A DNA stretch of 64,000 nucleotides, taken from positions 1 to 64,000 of the forward strand of contig NZ_CAJQTX010000004.1 of NCBI RefSeq assembly GCF_907163085.1. Direction: 5' to 3'. A program made the translations under genes and the position numbers. This stretch comes from Candidatus Accumulibacter sp. ACC003. Its GTDB lineage: Bacteria > Pseudomonadota > Gammaproteobacteria > Burkholderiales > Rhodocyclaceae. The notes beneath the pieces were generated by a model. That model worked only from the letters and a program-made list of their open reading frames with translations. It was not told the origin of the DNA and made no database searches. Numbering within the stretch: the first letter of the stretch is position 1; every line of letters begins with the position of its first letter. Positions 11,236-21,740 of the stretch are shown in pieces.

Positions 11236-14046
11236 CTACTTGCGCGTTTCGACCATCACCATCGGTTCGTCGGCGACGGCTACGGTGTTGCGCTTGCGGC
11301 GAGCAGGCGCTGCGGGCGCTGCTTCGGTGCTGTCCGCTTGCCAGGACTGCGCCTTCTCCTTGCTGGTTTCGATCATCACCATGCCGCTACTGGCGAGGTC
11401 AGTAGGGGCCACCGGCGACGGCGGCGCGGTGTCGGCGGGCGCGATCAGTGCCGCAACTTCCGCGACCCCGGGGGTCTCGGCGGCAAGCTCGACGGTCGCT
11501 GGCGGCACCGCTGCTGCCGCCTCTACAGCTACTACCGGCTCGGCGGCCGGAGGCGGGGCCACGGCGACGGCCGGCTCTTCGATCGCGGCCAACACCGCGG
11601 CGTGCTCTACAGGCACGGCGACCAGCACCGGCAGGGGCTCCGCGGCCGTGCTTTGAGCCGGCTCGGCAATCGCCTCCTGGGTCGTCGTCTGCTGATCATC
11701 GCTGGCGACGGTCGTCGGCGGCTTTGCCTCGACGCGGGGCGCGACAGCGGGTGGCGCCGTAGCGACCGCTGCACTGGTCTCTTCGGCGACACCCGCGTGC
11801 GGCGTGTTGTCTGGCGCTGCCGTTGTCGTGTGGTCGGTGACTGTTGCCGCGGCGTCACCATTCAGCAGGTCGAGTTGCTGCTCGGCGTTCTCGGTGTTCT
11901 CGGTCTTCTCGCTGCGTTCCCGGCGACCGCCGCGACGCCCACGGCGACGTGGCGCGCTGCCGGTGTCGGCGCGCTCGGCAACCGGGGCGCTGGCCGGTGC
12001 CGCAGCCACCAGTTCGACCTCGTCGACAGCCGCTGTGACGGGTGCCGCGCCTTGTTCCTTGCGTTCGCCACGTGGTTCGCCACGCGGCCGGCGCGGTGGG
12101 CGCGGTTCACGGGGCTTCTGTGCTTCGCTTCGCGCTGGCGCTGGCGCCGCTGGCGGTAGTGCTTCCCGCTGCTCATTGTTGGCGGCTGTGCTCGTGGCCG
12201 GCGCTTCACGGGCGGCTTCATCGCGGCGATTATTGCGAGGAGCGCCGCGGCGAGGCTCGCGTCGCGGGTCGCGTGGCGGGCTGCTGGGTCGCGTTGGCTG
12301 CACGGGTTCCGGAGCGGTTGCGGCCGGTTCAGCCTTGGGCTGGAACCAGGCCAGTATCCTGTTCAAGAAGCCGCCGGGTGCTGTGGCGGGTTCGGCGGCC
12401 TTGGCTTCGGGCGGCTCACTACGCATCGGCGCCGGCTGCGACGCCGTAATGCCCTTGATCGCCGCTTCCGGTCTGGCGACCTTCGCTTCGGCACCGGCCG
12501 GCGTTTCGCTGCCTTCGTCTACGGTTGGCATTTCGACCATCCGGTACGACGGCTGTTGCTGTTCGTCGGCGAGCAATTCGTCCTGGCGCACGCGGGTTAT
12601 CGTGTGCTGCGGCGTTTCGAGGTGCATATTGGGAATCAGCAGGATACTGACCTTGTGCCGCATTTCGACTGCCTGGACGTCGGTGCGCTTCTCGTTGAGC
12701 AGGAACGTGGCGACGTCTACGGGTACCTGCGTATGGACGGCCGCCGTATTGTCCTTCATCGCCTCTTCTTCGAGAATTCGCAGGATGTGCAAGGCCGCCG
12801 ATTCGGTGCTCCGGATGTGGCCGGTTCCCGAGCAGCGTGGGCAGGCGATATAGCTGGTTTCGGCGAGTGCCGGGCGCAGGCGCTGGCGCGACAACTCGAG
12901 CAGGCCGAAGCGGCTGATCTTGCCCGTTTGCACGCGCGCACGGTCGAAGTGGAGGGCCTCGCGGACGCGGTTTTCCACCTCGCGCTGGCTGCGCTGGTTT
13001 TCCATGTCGATGAAGTCGATGACGATCAGGCCACCGAGGTCGCGCAGGCGCAGCTGCCGAGCAACCTCTTCCGCCGCTTCGAGGTTGGTCTTCAGCGCCG
13101 TTTCTTCGATGTCGGCGCCGCGTGTCGAGCGGCCCGAGTTCACATCAACCGAAACCAGCGCCTCGGTATGGTCGATGACGATCGCCCCACCCGAAGGGAG
13201 GTTGACCTGACGCGCATACGCCGATTCGATCTGGTGCTCGATCTGAAAGCGTGAGAACAGCGGTACGTCGTCGCGGTAGCGCTTGATGCGATTGACCGTC
13301 CCGGGCATCACGTGCTCCATGAACTGCGCCGCCTGTTCGAAAACTTCGTCGGTATCGATCAGGATCTCGCCGATATCGGGCTGGAAGTAGTCACGGATGG
13401 CGCGGATCACCAGGCTGCCTTCCTGGTAGATCAGGAAGGCGCCCTTCTGCTGCTGCGAGGCGGCTTCAATCGCTTTCCACAACTGCAGCAGGTAATTGAG
13501 GTCCCATTGCAGTTCTTCGGCGTTGCGTCCAATGGCCGCCGTGCGGGCGATCAGGCTCATGCCCTGGGGAACTTCCAGCTGATCCATCACATCTCGCAGT
13601 TCAGTCCGCTCGTTGCCCTCGACGCGGCGCGAGACACCGCCGCCGCGAGGGTTGTTCGGCATCAGCACCAGATAACGGCCGGCGAGACTGATGAAGGTCG
13701 TCAGCGCGGCGCCCTTGTTGCCGCGTTCGTCCTTGTCGACCTGGACGATCAGTTCCTGGCCTTCGCGAAGCGCCTCTTTGATCGTCGCTCGGCTGGCGTC
13801 GACGCCAGCCTGGAAGAAACTGCGCGAGACTTCCTTGAACGACAGAAAGCCGTGTCGTTCCGAGCCGTAATCGACAAACGCCGCTTCCAGGCTGGGCTCG
13901 ATGCGGGTAATGACCGCTTTATAAATATTGCTCTTTTTCTGTTCCTTGGCGGCCGATTCGATGTCCAGATCAATGAGTTTCTGACCGTCGACAATGGCGA
14001 CACGCAGTTCCTCGGCCTGTGTCGCGTTAAAAAGCATGCGTTTCAT
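11236..14046 (-). CDS. rne: ribonuclease E, 936 aa
   Basis: RNase E starts mRNA decay and processes rRNA and tRNA, acting as a tetramer. The N-terminal half has the S1 domain (about 35-120), the 5' sensor and the DNase-I-like catalytic part with VDVNSGR and DFIDM carrying the metal-binding aspartates, then the zinc-link CPRCSGTG. From about residue 500 on it is low-complexity, Arg/Pro/Ala-rich scaffold, including [14 protein letters not shown]-like basic clusters. The C-terminus carries two related MVMIET/MVMVET segments. ATG 14046 ([10 protein letters not shown]) is the conserved start and has GGAG about ten bases upstream; the frame stays open further but has no support. It is divergent from rluC, as in many proteobacteria. 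Confidence 0.95.
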   Translation of the reverse strand: MKRMLFNATQAEELRVAIVDGQKLIDLDIESAAKEQKKSNIYKAVITRIEPSLEAAFVDYGSERHGFLSFKEVSRSFFQAGVDASRATIKEALREGQELIVQVDKDERGNKGAALTTFISLAGRYLVLMPNNPRGGGVSRRVEGNERTELRDVMDQLEVPQGMSLIARTAAIGRNAEELQWDLNYLLQLWKAIEAASQQQKGAFLIYQEGSLVIRAIRDYFQPDIGEILIDTDEVFEQAAQFMEHVMPGTVNRIKRYRDDVPLFSRFQIEHQIESAYARQVNLPSGGAIVIDHTEALVSVDVNSGRSTRGADIEETALKTNLEAAEEVARQLRLRDLGGLIVIDFIDMENQRSQREVENRVREALHFDRARVQTGKISRFGLLELSRQRLRPALAETSYIACPRCSGTGHIRSTESAALHILRILEEEAMKDNTAAVHTQVPVDVATFLLNEKRTDVQAVEMRHKVSILLIPNMHLETPQHTITRVRQDELLADEQQQPSYRMVEMPTVDEGSETPAGAEAKVARPEAAIKGITASQPAPMRSEPPEAKAAEPATAPGGFLNRILAWFQPKAEPAATAPEPVQPTRPSSPPRDPRREPRRGAPRNNRRDEAAREAPATSTAANNEQREALPPAAPAPARSEAQKPREPRPPRRPRGEPRGERKEQGAAPVTAAVDEVELVAAAPASAPVAERADTGSAPRRRGRRGGRRERSEKTENTENAEQQLDLLNGDAAATVTDHTTTAAPDNTPHAGVAEETSAAVATAPPAVAPRVEAKPPTTVASDDQQTTTQEAIAEPAQSTAAEPLPVLVAVPVEHAAVLAAIEEPAVAVAPPPAAEPVVAVEAAAAVPPATVELAAETPGVAEVAALIAPADTAPPSPVAPTDLASSGMVMIETSKEKAQSWQADSTEAAPAAPARRKRNTVAVADEPMVMVETRK

Positions 14047-14450
14047 AATATTTGGGCTCCCACGCGCTCGCACGGGGGAAGTGCCTGGTACAGGCAGCGA
14101 CGGATTAGTTGTCGGCGGCATGCTTGAGGGGCTGCCAGATAGCGCAACTAATAGGGGTATCTCGCCGACTCGATTACTCGTTTGGCCTTGAAATCCAAGG
14201 GCTCCGGAATCTGCCTGGGCTAGTTCACAGGTGCTAGGCGCGCGCAGTTCAAGTAGTATCGCTACTTAGTGGTGAGCGTACTTAACCAGGTGTTTGGCGT
14301 TGAGTGATCTTGCGCAGGTTGGCGCAAGCGAGGCGGCTGATGCCTGCCGGAAAGTGCGTCGCAAGTGCTTCAGAATCGGCGTCGCTCGACGGTCTCACGG
14401 GTCAGCGCCTCTTTCAACCCTAGACGCAAAACGAGCGAAGTATATTCAAA
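14047..14450. promoter_or_regulatory. divergent rne/rluC intergenic region
   Basis: A 404-base gap between the divergent starts of rne and rluC. In proteobacteria the rne 5' leader is long and lets RNase E regulate its own message, so this may be such a leader. That is family knowledge; I could not define a specific hairpin or promoter. Confidence 0.4.
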
Positions 14451-15440
14451 ATGGTCGAAGTTAGCAAAAACTCCGTGATCCAGGAGCTAATTACCGAGAA
14501 CGAACACGGACAGCGCTTGGACAATCTGCTGCTGAAGAAGTGCAAGGGGGTGCCCAAAAGCCACGTTTACAGCGTTGTCCGTAGCGGCCAGGTGCGGGTG
14601 AACGGCGGGCGCGCGCAAGTCTCCTATCGGCTGCAGGCCGGCGACGTCGTGCGCATCCCGCCGATGCGTACGGCGCGTGTCGAGCAGGAGGTCGTGGATG
14701 GCGCAGCGCTGAAGGTGCAACTGCCCGTGCTCTATGAGGACGACGGCCTGCTGGTGGTCGACAAGCCGGCCGGAGTCGCCGTCCATGGTGGCAGTGGTGA
14801 GTCGTTCGGGGTGATCGAGGCGCTGCGTCGGCAACGGCCGCAGGCCCGTTTTCTGGAGCTTGCGCATCGCCTTGACCGCGAGACTTCCGGCGTTCTGCTG
14901 GTCGGCAAGAAGCGTTCGGCACTCGTCGCCTTGCACGAGATGTTTCGTGAAGGCGCCCGCGGCGGCCATGGGGCGGCCGACAAGCGCTATCAGGTGTTGG
15001 TCGCCGGACGCTGGATGGACCCGTTGCGCCACGTCAGGCTGCCCTTGCACAAATACCTGCTCGAGTCGGGCGAGCGCCGGGTGCGCGTCGCCGAAGAAGG
15101 CAAGACGGCGCACACGGTGTTTCGGCTGTTGGCGCGCTGGCAGCACTACAGTTTGCTGGAAGCGCAACTGAAAACCGGGCGAACCCACCAGATTCGCGTG
15201 CATCTGGCGCACCTCGGCTATCCGATTGCTGGCGACGAGAAATATGGCGACTTTGCATTGAACCGGACGCTCGCCAGGGAGGGGCTGAAGCGGATGTTTC
15301 TGCATGCCTGGAAGATGCGTTTGCCGCACCCGCTAGACGGCCACGAGCTGTTGCTTGAAGCGCTCCTGCCGGCGCCCCTGCAGACCTTCCTGCAACGTAT
15401 TTCGAGCAAGGAGAGGCAGGATTATGGCGGCCAGATTTGA
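14451..15440 (+). CDS. rluC: 23S rRNA pseudouridine synthase RluC, 329 aa
   Basis: RluC converts uridines 955, 2504 and 2580 (E. coli numbering) of 23S rRNA to pseudouridine. An N-terminal S4 RNA-binding domain (about 18-80) leads into the RluA-type catalytic domain with HRLDRETSGVLLV near residue 140, which holds the catalytic Asp, and KTGRTHQIRVHLAHLGYPI near 240. Length is normal. It is the first gene of a tight run with the phosphatase, Rieske protein and sppA genes, and its end overlaps the phosphatase start by 17 bases. RluC rather than RluD is chosen because of the S4 domain and the position next to rne. Confidence 0.92.
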   Translation: MVEVSKNSVIQELITENEHGQRLDNLLLKKCKGVPKSHVYSVVRSGQVRVNGGRAQVSYRLQAGDVVRIPPMRTARVEQEVVDGAALKVQLPVLYEDDGLLVVDKPAGVAVHGGSGESFGVIEALRRQRPQARFLELAHRLDRETSGVLLVGKKRSALVALHEMFREGARGGHGAADKRYQVLVAGRWMDPLRHVRLPLHKYLLESGERRVRVAEEGKTAHTVFRLLARWQHYSLLEAQLKTGRTHQIRVHLAHLGYPIAGDEKYGDFALNRTLAREGLKRMFLHAWKMRLPHPLDGHELLLEALLPAPLQTFLQRISSKERQDYGGQI

Positions 15441-16080
15441 ACTGCTGGTCTTCGACTGGGACGGCACGCTGCTCGACTCGGCGGCGGCGATCGTCGCGGC
15501 GATAAATGCCGCCTGCCTTGACCTGGGGCTGCCGACTCCCGGCGATGAGCGCGCCCGGCACGTGATCGGATTGGGCCTGCATGAGGCGCTGCGCTACGCC
15601 GTGCCGGACCTGCCGGAAGAGCGCTATCCCCGAATGGTCGAACGTTATCGCCATCACTACCTGGCGCACGATCACGAACTGCAGTTGTTCGACGGCGCGG
15701 CGGTCTTGATCGCCGAACTTGCCGAGGCTGGTTTCCTGTTGGCGGTGGCGACCGGCAAGAGCCGAATCGGTCTTGATCGAGCCTTGCTGGCCAGTGGCCT
15801 TGGCGCCTATTTTCACGCTTCACGCTGCGCTGACGAGTGTTTCTCGAAGCCGCATCCGCAGATGCTCGAGCAATTGATGGCGCAACTGTCTGCCGCGCCG
15901 GAGCGGACGCTGATGATCGGTGACACGACGCACGACCTGCAGATGGCGAACAACGCCGGGGTCGCGGGTTTGGCCGCGGCTTATGGCGCGCATCCGCCGG
16001 CGGCACTGGTAGCGCTGCGGCCGCTGGCGGCTGTGCAGACGATTGAGGAGATGGCCGTATGGCTGCGGCAGCACGCTTGA
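15424..16080 (+). CDS. HAD-family phosphatase, Gph-like, 218 aa
   Basis: A haloacid-dehalogenase hydrolase with all four motifs: DWDGTLLDS (nucleophile Asp and acid/base Asp), VATGKS, the Lys in FSKPHP, and IGDTTHDLQMA. The helical cap inserted after motif I is that of phosphoglycolate phosphatase and its relatives. It probably removes phosphate from a small metabolite, but the substrate is not shown by sequence. ATG 15424 follows GAGAGGCAGG and overlaps rluC, which suggests translational coupling. The same gene is found next to rluC in other betaproteobacteria. Confidence 0.85.
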   Translation: MAARFELLVFDWDGTLLDSAAAIVAAINAACLDLGLPTPGDERARHVIGLGLHEALRYAVPDLPEERYPRMVERYRHHYLAHDHELQLFDGAAVLIAELAEAGFLLAVATGKSRIGLDRALLASGLGAYFHASRCADECFSKPHPQMLEQLMAQLSAAPERTLMIGDTTHDLQMANNAGVAGLAAAYGAHPPAALVALRPLAAVQTIEEMAVWLRQHA

Positions 16081-16418
16081 TTTGCCTGTCAGCCGATCTG
16101 GTCGAGGGCGGTCCCGGGGTCCGCTTCTCGGTCGGTCAGCACGACGGCGACGAGCCGGCGTTCGTCGTCCGCTATCGTGGCCGCGCGCTGGCCTACCTCA
16201 ATCGCTGCGGGCACGTGCCGGTTGAACTGGACTGGCAGCCCGGGCAATTCTTCGACGATTCCAAGATATACTTGATTTGCGCGACGCATGGTGCGCTCTA
16301 TTCTCCTGCTGACGGTCGCTGTCTGGGCGGCCGTTGCCAGGGCCGAGGCCTGACGCCGCTAGCGGTAGCCGAACGTGATGGCGCGATTTACTTTACCCCG
16401 AGCGAGAAGAACTCTTGA
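16059..16418 (+). CDS. Rieske [2Fe-2S] protein, 119 aa
   Basis: A single small Rieske domain. The two cluster-binding pairs are C-G-H in NRCGHVPVELD near residue 50 and C-A-T-H in ICATHGALYSP near 74, followed by a GRCQGRGLTPL loop. There is no signal peptide or membrane anchor, so it is cytosolic and not the cytochrome bc1 subunit. Such proteins resemble the ferredoxin component of dioxygenases, but no oxygenase is nearby. It overlaps the phosphatase gene by 22 bases and sppA by four. Confidence 0.85.
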   Translation: MAAAARLICLSADLVEGGPGVRFSVGQHDGDEPAFVVRYRGRALAYLNRCGHVPVELDWQPGQFFDDSKIYLICATHGALYSPADGRCLGGRCQGRGLTPLAVAERDGAIYFTPSEKNS

Positions 16419-17368
16419 CTACCCCCGAAAACGAACCCCATTGGGAGCGGCAGTTGCTGGAAAAATTGGCTTTGGCGACGCTGCAGGAGCAGAAGGCGAA
16501 GCGTCGCTGGGGAATTTTTTTCAAGCTGTTTGGCTTGTCGTATCTGGTCGTCGTGCTGATTCTGCTGGTCGATTGGGGCGGCCCCGAAAAGCTGACCGAT
16601 GGCAGCCGGCATACCGCGGTCGTTCATCTCAATGGCACCATCGAAGCGAGCGGAGAAGCCAGCGCCGACGCGATCAACGAGGCTCTGCAAGCGGCCTTTA
16701 GCGACAAGGGGACCGCCGGCGTCATCCTGCGGGTCAACAGCCCGGGTGGCAGTCCGGTCCAGGCCGGGATTGTCCACGACGAAATTCGGCGCTTGCGCAG
16801 CATGCATCCGCAGATTTCCCTGTACGTTGTCGTCGAGGATCTCTGTGCTTCCGGCGGCTATTACGTGGCGGTTGCAGCCGACAAGATCTTTGTCGACAAG
16901 GCCAGCATCGTCGGGTCGATCGGGGTTCTGATGGATGGTTTCGGTTTCACCGGAACGATGGACAAGCTCGGCGTCGAGCGCCGGCTGCTGGTCGCCGGCG
17001 TTAACAAGGGCTTCCTGGATCCATTTTCACCACAGGATGCGACGCAGAAAGAGCACGCGCAGGTCTTGCTTGGCGAGATCCACAAGCAGTTCATCGAGGT
17101 CGTCCGGCAAGGGCGGGGCGAGCGCCTGAAGGAGACACCGGACATGTTCAGCGGACTGATGTGGACCGGCAGTCAAAGCATTCAGCTGGGACTCGCCGAT
17201 GGTCTGGGGACTGTCGGATCGGTGGCCCGCGACGTGATCATGGCCGAGAAGATCGTCGACTTCACGATCAAGGACAACCTCGCCGAGCGTTTTGCCAAGC
17301 GCTTTCGTGCCGGCGGGACGCCGGGTGCGGCCGCACTGCTGGGCATCGATCGACCGCTGTTTCGATGA
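16415..17368 (+). CDS. sppA: signal peptide peptidase SppA-type S49 protease, 317 aa
   Basis: A membrane-anchored serine protease that degrades leftover signal peptides. One membrane segment lies near residues 35-55 (LSYLVVVLILLVDW). The S49 fold follows, with nucleophile Ser in CASGGYYVAVAADKIF near 147 and a Lys in the following conserved block expected to complete the dyad. It is the short, half-size SppA form. The start is a TTG at 16415 whose last bases overlap the stop codon of the Rieske gene, so the two are probably coupled; no other start fits the frame. Confidence 0.88.
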   Translation: MTTPENEPHWERQLLEKLALATLQEQKAKRRWGIFFKLFGLSYLVVVLILLVDWGGPEKLTDGSRHTAVVHLNGTIEASGEASADAINEALQAAFSDKGTAGVILRVNSPGGSPVQAGIVHDEIRRLRSMHPQISLYVVVEDLCASGGYYVAVAADKIFVDKASIVGSIGVLMDGFGFTGTMDKLGVERRLLVAGVNKGFLDPFSPQDATQKEHAQVLLGEIHKQFIEVVRQGRGERLKETPDMFSGLMWTGSQSIQLGLADGLGTVGSVARDVIMAEKIVDFTIKDNLAERFAKRFRAGGTPGAAALLGIDRPLFR

Positions 17369-17411
17369 CTCTCTTGCTGCCCGCGGCGATAGCTGCTGCG
17401 CCGCCTGGTCG

Positions 17412-18122
17412 CTAGGCCTGCAGCAGGAATACCGTTGGTCGGCGATTGATTTCCGGTAGCGGCTGCCGTCGCCAACCTGCGACCGGGTGTGTCGCGATCT
17501 GTTCGCTGTCCAACGTCAGGTCGGTGGCGATGCAGATTCGTGTGCCTGGCGCGCAGGCCTTGAGCAGCGATTCGAGCATCTGGCGGTTGCGGTAGGGCGT
17601 CTCGATGAAGATCTGCGTTCGCTGCGCCTGCCGTGATTCTTTCTCCAGCTCACGCAGGCGTTTTTCCCGTTCAGGGCCGGCACTCGGCAGGTAGCCGTGG
17701 AAGCTGAAGCTTTGGCCGCTCAGTCCGGAAGCCATCAAAGCCAGCAGGATCGACGATGGGCCGACCATCGGCACCACCTGGATCGCCGCCTCATGGGCCA
17801 GGGCGACCAGCGCTGTGCCCGGGTCGGCGACGGCCGGGCAGCCGGCCTCGGAAATCAGCCCGACGTCGCTGCCGGCCAGTAGCGGTGCCAGGAGTTGCGG
17901 CAGCTCGCTGGCTGGCGTGTGTTGATTGAGTTCCTGAATCTGGATCTGTTGCAGCGGCAAGCTACTCGGCAGCGACTTGAGGAAGGCGCGGGCCGATTTG
18001 GCGTTCTCGGCGACGAAGTGGCCGAGTGCCTGTGCACAAGCGACGACAGGCGGCGGCAGGATCGCGGCGACGGCCGTCTGGCCGAGCGGAACCGGGATCA
18101 GATAAAGCCTTCCCTTGCTCAT
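17412..18122 (-). CDS. RsmI-like SAM-dependent methyltransferase, 236 aa
   Basis: A tetrapyrrole-methylase-fold protein related to the 16S rRNA 2'-O-methyltransferase RsmI. Visible are LYLIPVPLG at the N-terminus, the SAM-pocket segments VGLISEAGCPAVADPG near 88-103 and VPMVGPSSILLALMASG near 118, and FIETPYRN near 170. It is shorter than RsmI (~280 aa) and has LISEAGCP in place of RsmI's SDAGTP, so it is probably the paralogue commonly annotated only as SAM-dependent methyltransferase. It lies on the minus strand just downstream of maf, with a 33-base gap. Confidence 0.8.
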   Translation of the reverse strand: MSKGRLYLIPVPLGQTAVAAILPPPVVACAQALGHFVAENAKSARAFLKSLPSSLPLQQIQIQELNQHTPASELPQLLAPLLAGSDVGLISEAGCPAVADPGTALVALAHEAAIQVVPMVGPSSILLALMASGLSGQSFSFHGYLPSAGPEREKRLRELEKESRQAQRTQIFIETPYRNRQMLESLLKACAPGTRICIATDLTLDSEQIATHPVAGWRRQPLPEINRRPTVFLLQA

Positions 18123-18155
18123 GCCTTGCCTGACAAAATTGATCCAAGCGATTGA

Positions 18156-18740
18156 TTATAAGACAGATACATTCTCTATCCGGAGGAGGTCGCAGAGCGC
18201 GATGAGCGGTAGTCCGATCAGTGCGTTGGGGTCGTCGCCGGCGATCCTGGCGATCAAAGCGATTCCCAGTCCTTCCGACTTGGCGCTGCCCGCGCAATTG
18301 TAGGCATGTTCCTTGCGCAAATAGTTGTCGATTTCAGCGTCGGTCAGGTCCCGAAAGGTCACCAGCGTGGCGACGCCGCGCACATGCGCACGGCCGCTGC
18401 GGGCGTCGAGGAGGCACAGACCGGTAAAGAAATTGACGCTCTGCCCGCGCATCGTTTGCAGCTGGCGCACGGCGTTCTGGTGTGTTCCGGGCTTTCCGAA
18501 CACCTGACCGTCAAGGCAGGCGACCTGGTCGCTACCGATGATCAAGGCGTCTGGAAAGGCGCCAGCGACGGCTTGGGCCTTGGCTTGCGACAGTCGTAGG
18601 GCGCTTGCTTCAGGCTCTTCACCGGGCAGGGGCGTCTCGTCAACGGCCGGGTTGGCCGTCTCGAAGGGCAAACCAAGGCGGGCAAGGAGTTCGCGCCGGA
18701 ACGGCGAGGTCGAAGCGAGAATGAGCGGCGTTGTCGGCAT
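18156..18740 (-). CDS. yceF: Maf-family nucleotide pyrophosphatase (YceF type), 194 aa
   Basis: Maf proteins hydrolyse non-canonical or modified nucleoside triphosphates; the YceF branch prefers m7GTP. The N-terminal [19 protein letters not shown] is the substrate-binding motif. VDE near residue 35, SDQV near 70 and the FGKPG loop near 82 are typical, and SDQV in place of SDTV is characteristic of YceF. ATG 18740 (MPTTPL) is preferred over 18755 because family members begin with this stretch. It is divergent from yceD, as is usual in this order. Confidence 0.9.
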   Translation of the reverse strand: MPTTPLILASTSPFRRELLARLGLPFETANPAVDETPLPGEEPEASALRLSQAKAQAVAGAFPDALIIGSDQVACLDGQVFGKPGTHQNAVRQLQTMRGQSVNFFTGLCLLDARSGRAHVRGVATLVTFRDLTDAEIDNYLRKEHAYNCAGSAKSEGLGIALIARIAGDDPNALIGLPLIALCDLLRIENVSVL

Positions 18741-18856
18741 CTGATGGTCGATCACGGTGTGCAGACCGTGGCGGCGCGGAAAAAAACTGGAAATACCTCG
18801 TTTTGCCCCGCCGCCGCTTTGACTTCAAAAGCCGAAGATAATATCATGCGCGCCTT

Positions 18857-19351
18857 ATGTCGCGACGCGTTGTCATTGATAGTCTGGCTTTTGGGCATGA
18901 GGGGAGCTCGCTGCAGGGCGAACTGCCGCTTGCCGCGCTGACGCGCCTGGATGATTTGCTGACCGATTCGGCAGGCTCGCTGGCCTATCGGATCGAGGGC
19001 CGTGTCGGCTATGCCAAGCGATCACAGTTGTTGCTGCAAGTGGACGGCGTTCTTCGCCTGTGCTGTCAGCGCTGTCTGGAAACGCTGGAGTACCCGTTGG
19101 CCTTGCGCAGTCTGCTGGAATTCGTCGATAGCGACGGCGATCTGACGCAGGAAGAGCTGGAGGATGACTCCCGCGACTTTCTGCCGGCGCAGAAGGAGTT
19201 GGATGTTGCTGCCCTGATTGAGGATGAAATCCTCCTTGCGCTTCCCACGGTGCCGCGTCACGCGGATTGTGTTCTGCCCGGTAGCGGGCAGGGATCGGCA
19301 CAAGAGTCGCCGTTTTCAGTACTGGCCGGCCTTAAGAGCAGGACCAGGTGA
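18857..19351 (+). CDS. yceD: YceD/DUF177 23S rRNA accumulation protein, 164 aa
   Basis: A DUF177 protein. Its signature is the cysteine pair in LCCQRCLETLEYPL near residue 73 and the acidic C-terminal segment ending in LDVAALIEDEILLALPTVPRH. In bacteria and chloroplasts this family is needed for normal 23S rRNA levels. It lies 21 bases upstream of rpmF, the near-universal arrangement, and the two are co-transcribed with plsX-fab genes in E. coli. Confidence 0.9.
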   Translation: MSRRVVIDSLAFGHEGSSLQGELPLAALTRLDDLLTDSAGSLAYRIEGRVGYAKRSQLLLQVDGVLRLCCQRCLETLEYPLALRSLLEFVDSDGDLTQEELEDDSRDFLPAQKELDVAALIEDEILLALPTVPRHADCVLPGSGQGSAQESPFSVLAGLKSRTR

Positions 19352-19372
19352 GTTTGATATTAGGAGTTTGTC

Positions 19373-19552
19373 ATGGCTGTACAACAGAACAAGAAGTCCC
19401 CGTCCAAGCGTGGCATGCATCGTGCGCACGATTCCCTGAGCAACCCGCCGCTGGCCGTCGAGCCGACCACCGGCGAGGTGCATCTGCGTCACCACGTCAG
19501 CCCTTCGGGTCACTATCGCGGCAAGAGAGTCGGTAAAGGCGCGGGCGAGTGA
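19373..19552 (+). CDS. rpmF: 50S ribosomal protein L32, 59 aa
   Basis: A short basic ribosomal protein starting [20 protein letters not shown], the invariant L32 start, and ending [10 protein letters not shown]. The start ATG at 19373 has TAGGAG 11 bases upstream. Betaproteobacterial L32 has no zinc-binding Cys set, and none is seen here. It sits between yceD and plsX, which links ribosome and membrane-lipid synthesis in one operon. Confidence 0.97.
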   Translation: MAVQQNKKSPSKRGMHRAHDSLSNPPLAVEPTTGEVHLRHHVSPSGHYRGKRVGKGAGE

Positions 19553-19624
19553 TTTCTCCGCATTGGGCAGGTACGTTCCCCTGACAGTGAACGGCCTGCC
19601 TTTTCTTTTGCTTGCCGTCGGCTG

Positions 19625-20647
19625 ATGATTACCGTTGCCATCGACTGCATGGGCGGCGACCACGGTCCACAGGTGACTGTCCCGGCGGCGCTTGCTTTCG
19701 TGCGCGATCATGCGGACGTTCGCGTCGTCCTGGTCGGCCTGGCCGAAAGCATTCAGCCTTTTCTGGTTGATGCTGGCGTCGACACCGAACTTGGCCGAGT
19801 CACCGTTCGCCACGCCGCGCAAGTGGTGTCCATGGATGAGTCGCCGTCGCTGGCGCTACGCAACAAGAAAGATTCTTCGATGCGTGTGGCCGTCAATCTG
19901 GTCAAGAGTGGCGAGGCCGACGCTTGCGTTTCTGCCGGTAATACCGGTGCCTTGATGGCCATTTCACGCTTCGTCCTCAAGATGCTGCCGGGTATCGATC
20001 GGCCGGCGATCTGTGGCGTTCTGCCGACGATCACCGGCCACACGCACGTCCTGGATCTCGGCGCCAACGTCGATTGCAGCCCCGAAAACCTGTTGCAGTT
20101 CGGCATCATGGGCGCCGCGCTGGTGTCGGCAATCGAGCATCGAGAACGGCCGACGGTGGCGATTCTGAACATCGGCCAGGAAGAGATCAAAGGCAATGAT
20201 GTGGTCAAGCGAGCCGCCGACCTGTTGTGGGATTCCGGCTTGAACTTCATCGGTAATGTCGAAGGCGACGGCCTCTACAAAGGTCAGGCCGACGTCATCG
20301 TCTGCGACGGCTTTGTCGGGAACGTCGCACTGAAAGCTTCGGAAGGCCTGGCGCAGCTGCTGGCCACCTTCCTGCGCCAGGAGTTCAGGCGCAACTGGTT
20401 CACCAAGCTGGCCGCCGTCGTCGCCTTGCCGGTGGTCAAGCGCTTCAAGAGTCGGGTGGACCATCGGCAGTACAACGGCGCCGCGCTGCTGGGCCTGAAG
20501 GGGATTGTCGTCAAAAGTCACGGCTCGGCCGATGCCTTCGGCTTTGTGCACGCGCTGCAGCGCGCCGCCGAAGAGGCGAGAAGTGGCGTTCTGGCTCGCA
20601 TCAGCGAGCGCGTGGTTCAACAGCAGCCGCTTCGGGAGACCGCATAG
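19625..20647 (+). CDS. plsX: phosphate acyltransferase PlsX, 340 aa
   Basis: PlsX makes acyl-phosphate from acyl-ACP for the first acylation of glycerol-3-phosphate. The start [14 protein letters not shown] is the family signature. [12 protein letters not shown] near residue 105, [15 protein letters not shown] near 150 and [15 protein letters not shown] near 225 are further conserved blocks. Length is normal. The stop codon is followed after one base by the fabH start, so the two are translated together. Confidence 0.97.
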   Translation: MITVAIDCMGGDHGPQVTVPAALAFVRDHADVRVVLVGLAESIQPFLVDAGVDTELGRVTVRHAAQVVSMDESPSLALRNKKDSSMRVAVNLVKSGEADACVSAGNTGALMAISRFVLKMLPGIDRPAICGVLPTITGHTHVLDLGANVDCSPENLLQFGIMGAALVSAIEHRERPTVAILNIGQEEIKGNDVVKRAADLLWDSGLNFIGNVEGDGLYKGQADVIVCDGFVGNVALKASEGLAQLLATFLRQEFRRNWFTKLAAVVALPVVKRFKSRVDHRQYNGAALLGLKGIVVKSHGSADAFGFVHALQRAAEEARSGVLARISERVVQQQPLRETA

Positions 20648-20648
20648 C

Positions 20649-21608
20649 ATGTATTCCCGCATTACGGGTATCGGTAGCTTTTTGCCGGGTGAGCCAGTCA
20701 GCAATGGCGATCTCGCTCGCCGGGGAATCGAAACCAGCGATGAATGGATTGTCAGTCGTACTGGCATCAGGTTTCGCCATCTCGCCGAAAACGGTGAGAA
20801 TGCCAGCGATCTGGCGCTGCAGGCGAGCCGTCGGGCACTGGCCAAGGCCGGGCTCGAGGCTTCGGATATCGATCTGATCATCGTCGCCACGTCGACTCCG
20901 GACTTCATTTTTCCGAGCACAGCGTGTTTGCTGCAGAGCAAACTGGGCAATCAGGGGGCGACCGCCTTCGACGTACAGGCCGTGTGCAGCGGCTTTGTGT
21001 ATGGGTTGACGATTGCCGAGAAATTCATCCGTTCAGGTAGCCATCGGCGGGCTCTGGTGGTTGGCGCCGAGGTGTTTTCACGTATTCTCGACTGGTCCGA
21101 TCGTGGCACTTGCGTGCTGTTCGGCGACGGCGCTGGAGCGGTCGTTCTCGAGGCCTCTGAAAAGCCGGGGATCCTGGCGACCGCATTGCATGCCGACGGC
21201 GCGCATCACGGCATCTTGTCGGTTCCCGGCAGCATTTGTGGCGGCCAGGTGACTGGCGATCCCTTCCTGCGCATGGATGGGCAGGCGGTGTTCAAGTTTG
21301 CCGTGCGCGTGCTCGCAGAAGTGGCCAACGAATGCTGCCAGGCGGCCGGGATCGCACCGTCGGAGATCGACTGGTTGATTCCGCATCAGGCCAACGTCCG
21401 CATCCTGGAAGCAACGGCGAAAAGAATGAAGCTGCCGATCGACAAGGTCATCGTCACCGTTGACCGGCACGGCAATACGTCGGCTGCATCGGTTCCTCTG
21501 GCGCTCGACGAGGCGGTTCGGGACGGACGCATTCGGGCCGGCCAGAAGGTCATGCTCGAAGGCGTTGGTGGTGGTTTTACCTGGGGTGCGGTGCTGTTGG
21601 AAATCTAA
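20649..21608 (+). CDS. fabH: 3-oxoacyl-ACP synthase III (KAS III), 319 aa
   Basis: FabH starts fatty-acid synthesis by condensing acetyl-CoA with malonyl-ACP. The Cys-His-Asn triad is seen in [12 protein letters not shown] (about residue 112), [17 protein letters not shown] (about 245) and [13 protein letters not shown] (about 275). The C-terminal [15 protein letters not shown] is typical. ATG 20649 follows the plsX stop by one base; the frame is open further upstream, but that part overlaps plsX. Confidence 0.97.
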   Translation: MYSRITGIGSFLPGEPVSNGDLARRGIETSDEWIVSRTGIRFRHLAENGENASDLALQASRRALAKAGLEASDIDLIIVATSTPDFIFPSTACLLQSKLGNQGATAFDVQAVCSGFVYGLTIAEKFIRSGSHRRALVVGAEVFSRILDWSDRGTCVLFGDGAGAVVLEASEKPGILATALHADGAHHGILSVPGSICGGQVTGDPFLRMDGQAVFKFAVRVLAEVANECCQAAGIAPSEIDWLIPHQANVRILEATAKRMKLPIDKVIVTVDRHGNTSAASVPLALDEAVRDGRIRAGQKVMLEGVGGGFTWGAVLLEI

Positions 21609-21614
21609 GCTTAA

Positions 21615-21665
21615 AGTCGCTTCGGCGACTCGCGAATCTCCCTTCTCTCCACGGCGGGAGAAGGG
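21615..21665. repeat. two hairpins between fabH and fabD
   Basis: AGTCGC (21615-21620), a TTCG tetraloop and GCGACT (21625-21630) form one stem. CCCTTCTC (21640-21647) and GAGAAGGG (21658-21665) form a second. Neither is followed by a T run, so they look more like a palindromic interspersed repeat or RNA-processing site than a terminator. Confidence 0.6.
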
Positions 21666-21740
21666 CCGGGGATGAAGGAAGCGGTCATGACTTTCATCAT
21701 CGGGGGGCTCGAATTGTCATGACCGTTAGAGGGAGTATGC

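Noticed and set aside
14487-15329. 280-codon minus-strand frame
   Set aside because: Antisense to rluC, whose motifs are unambiguous.
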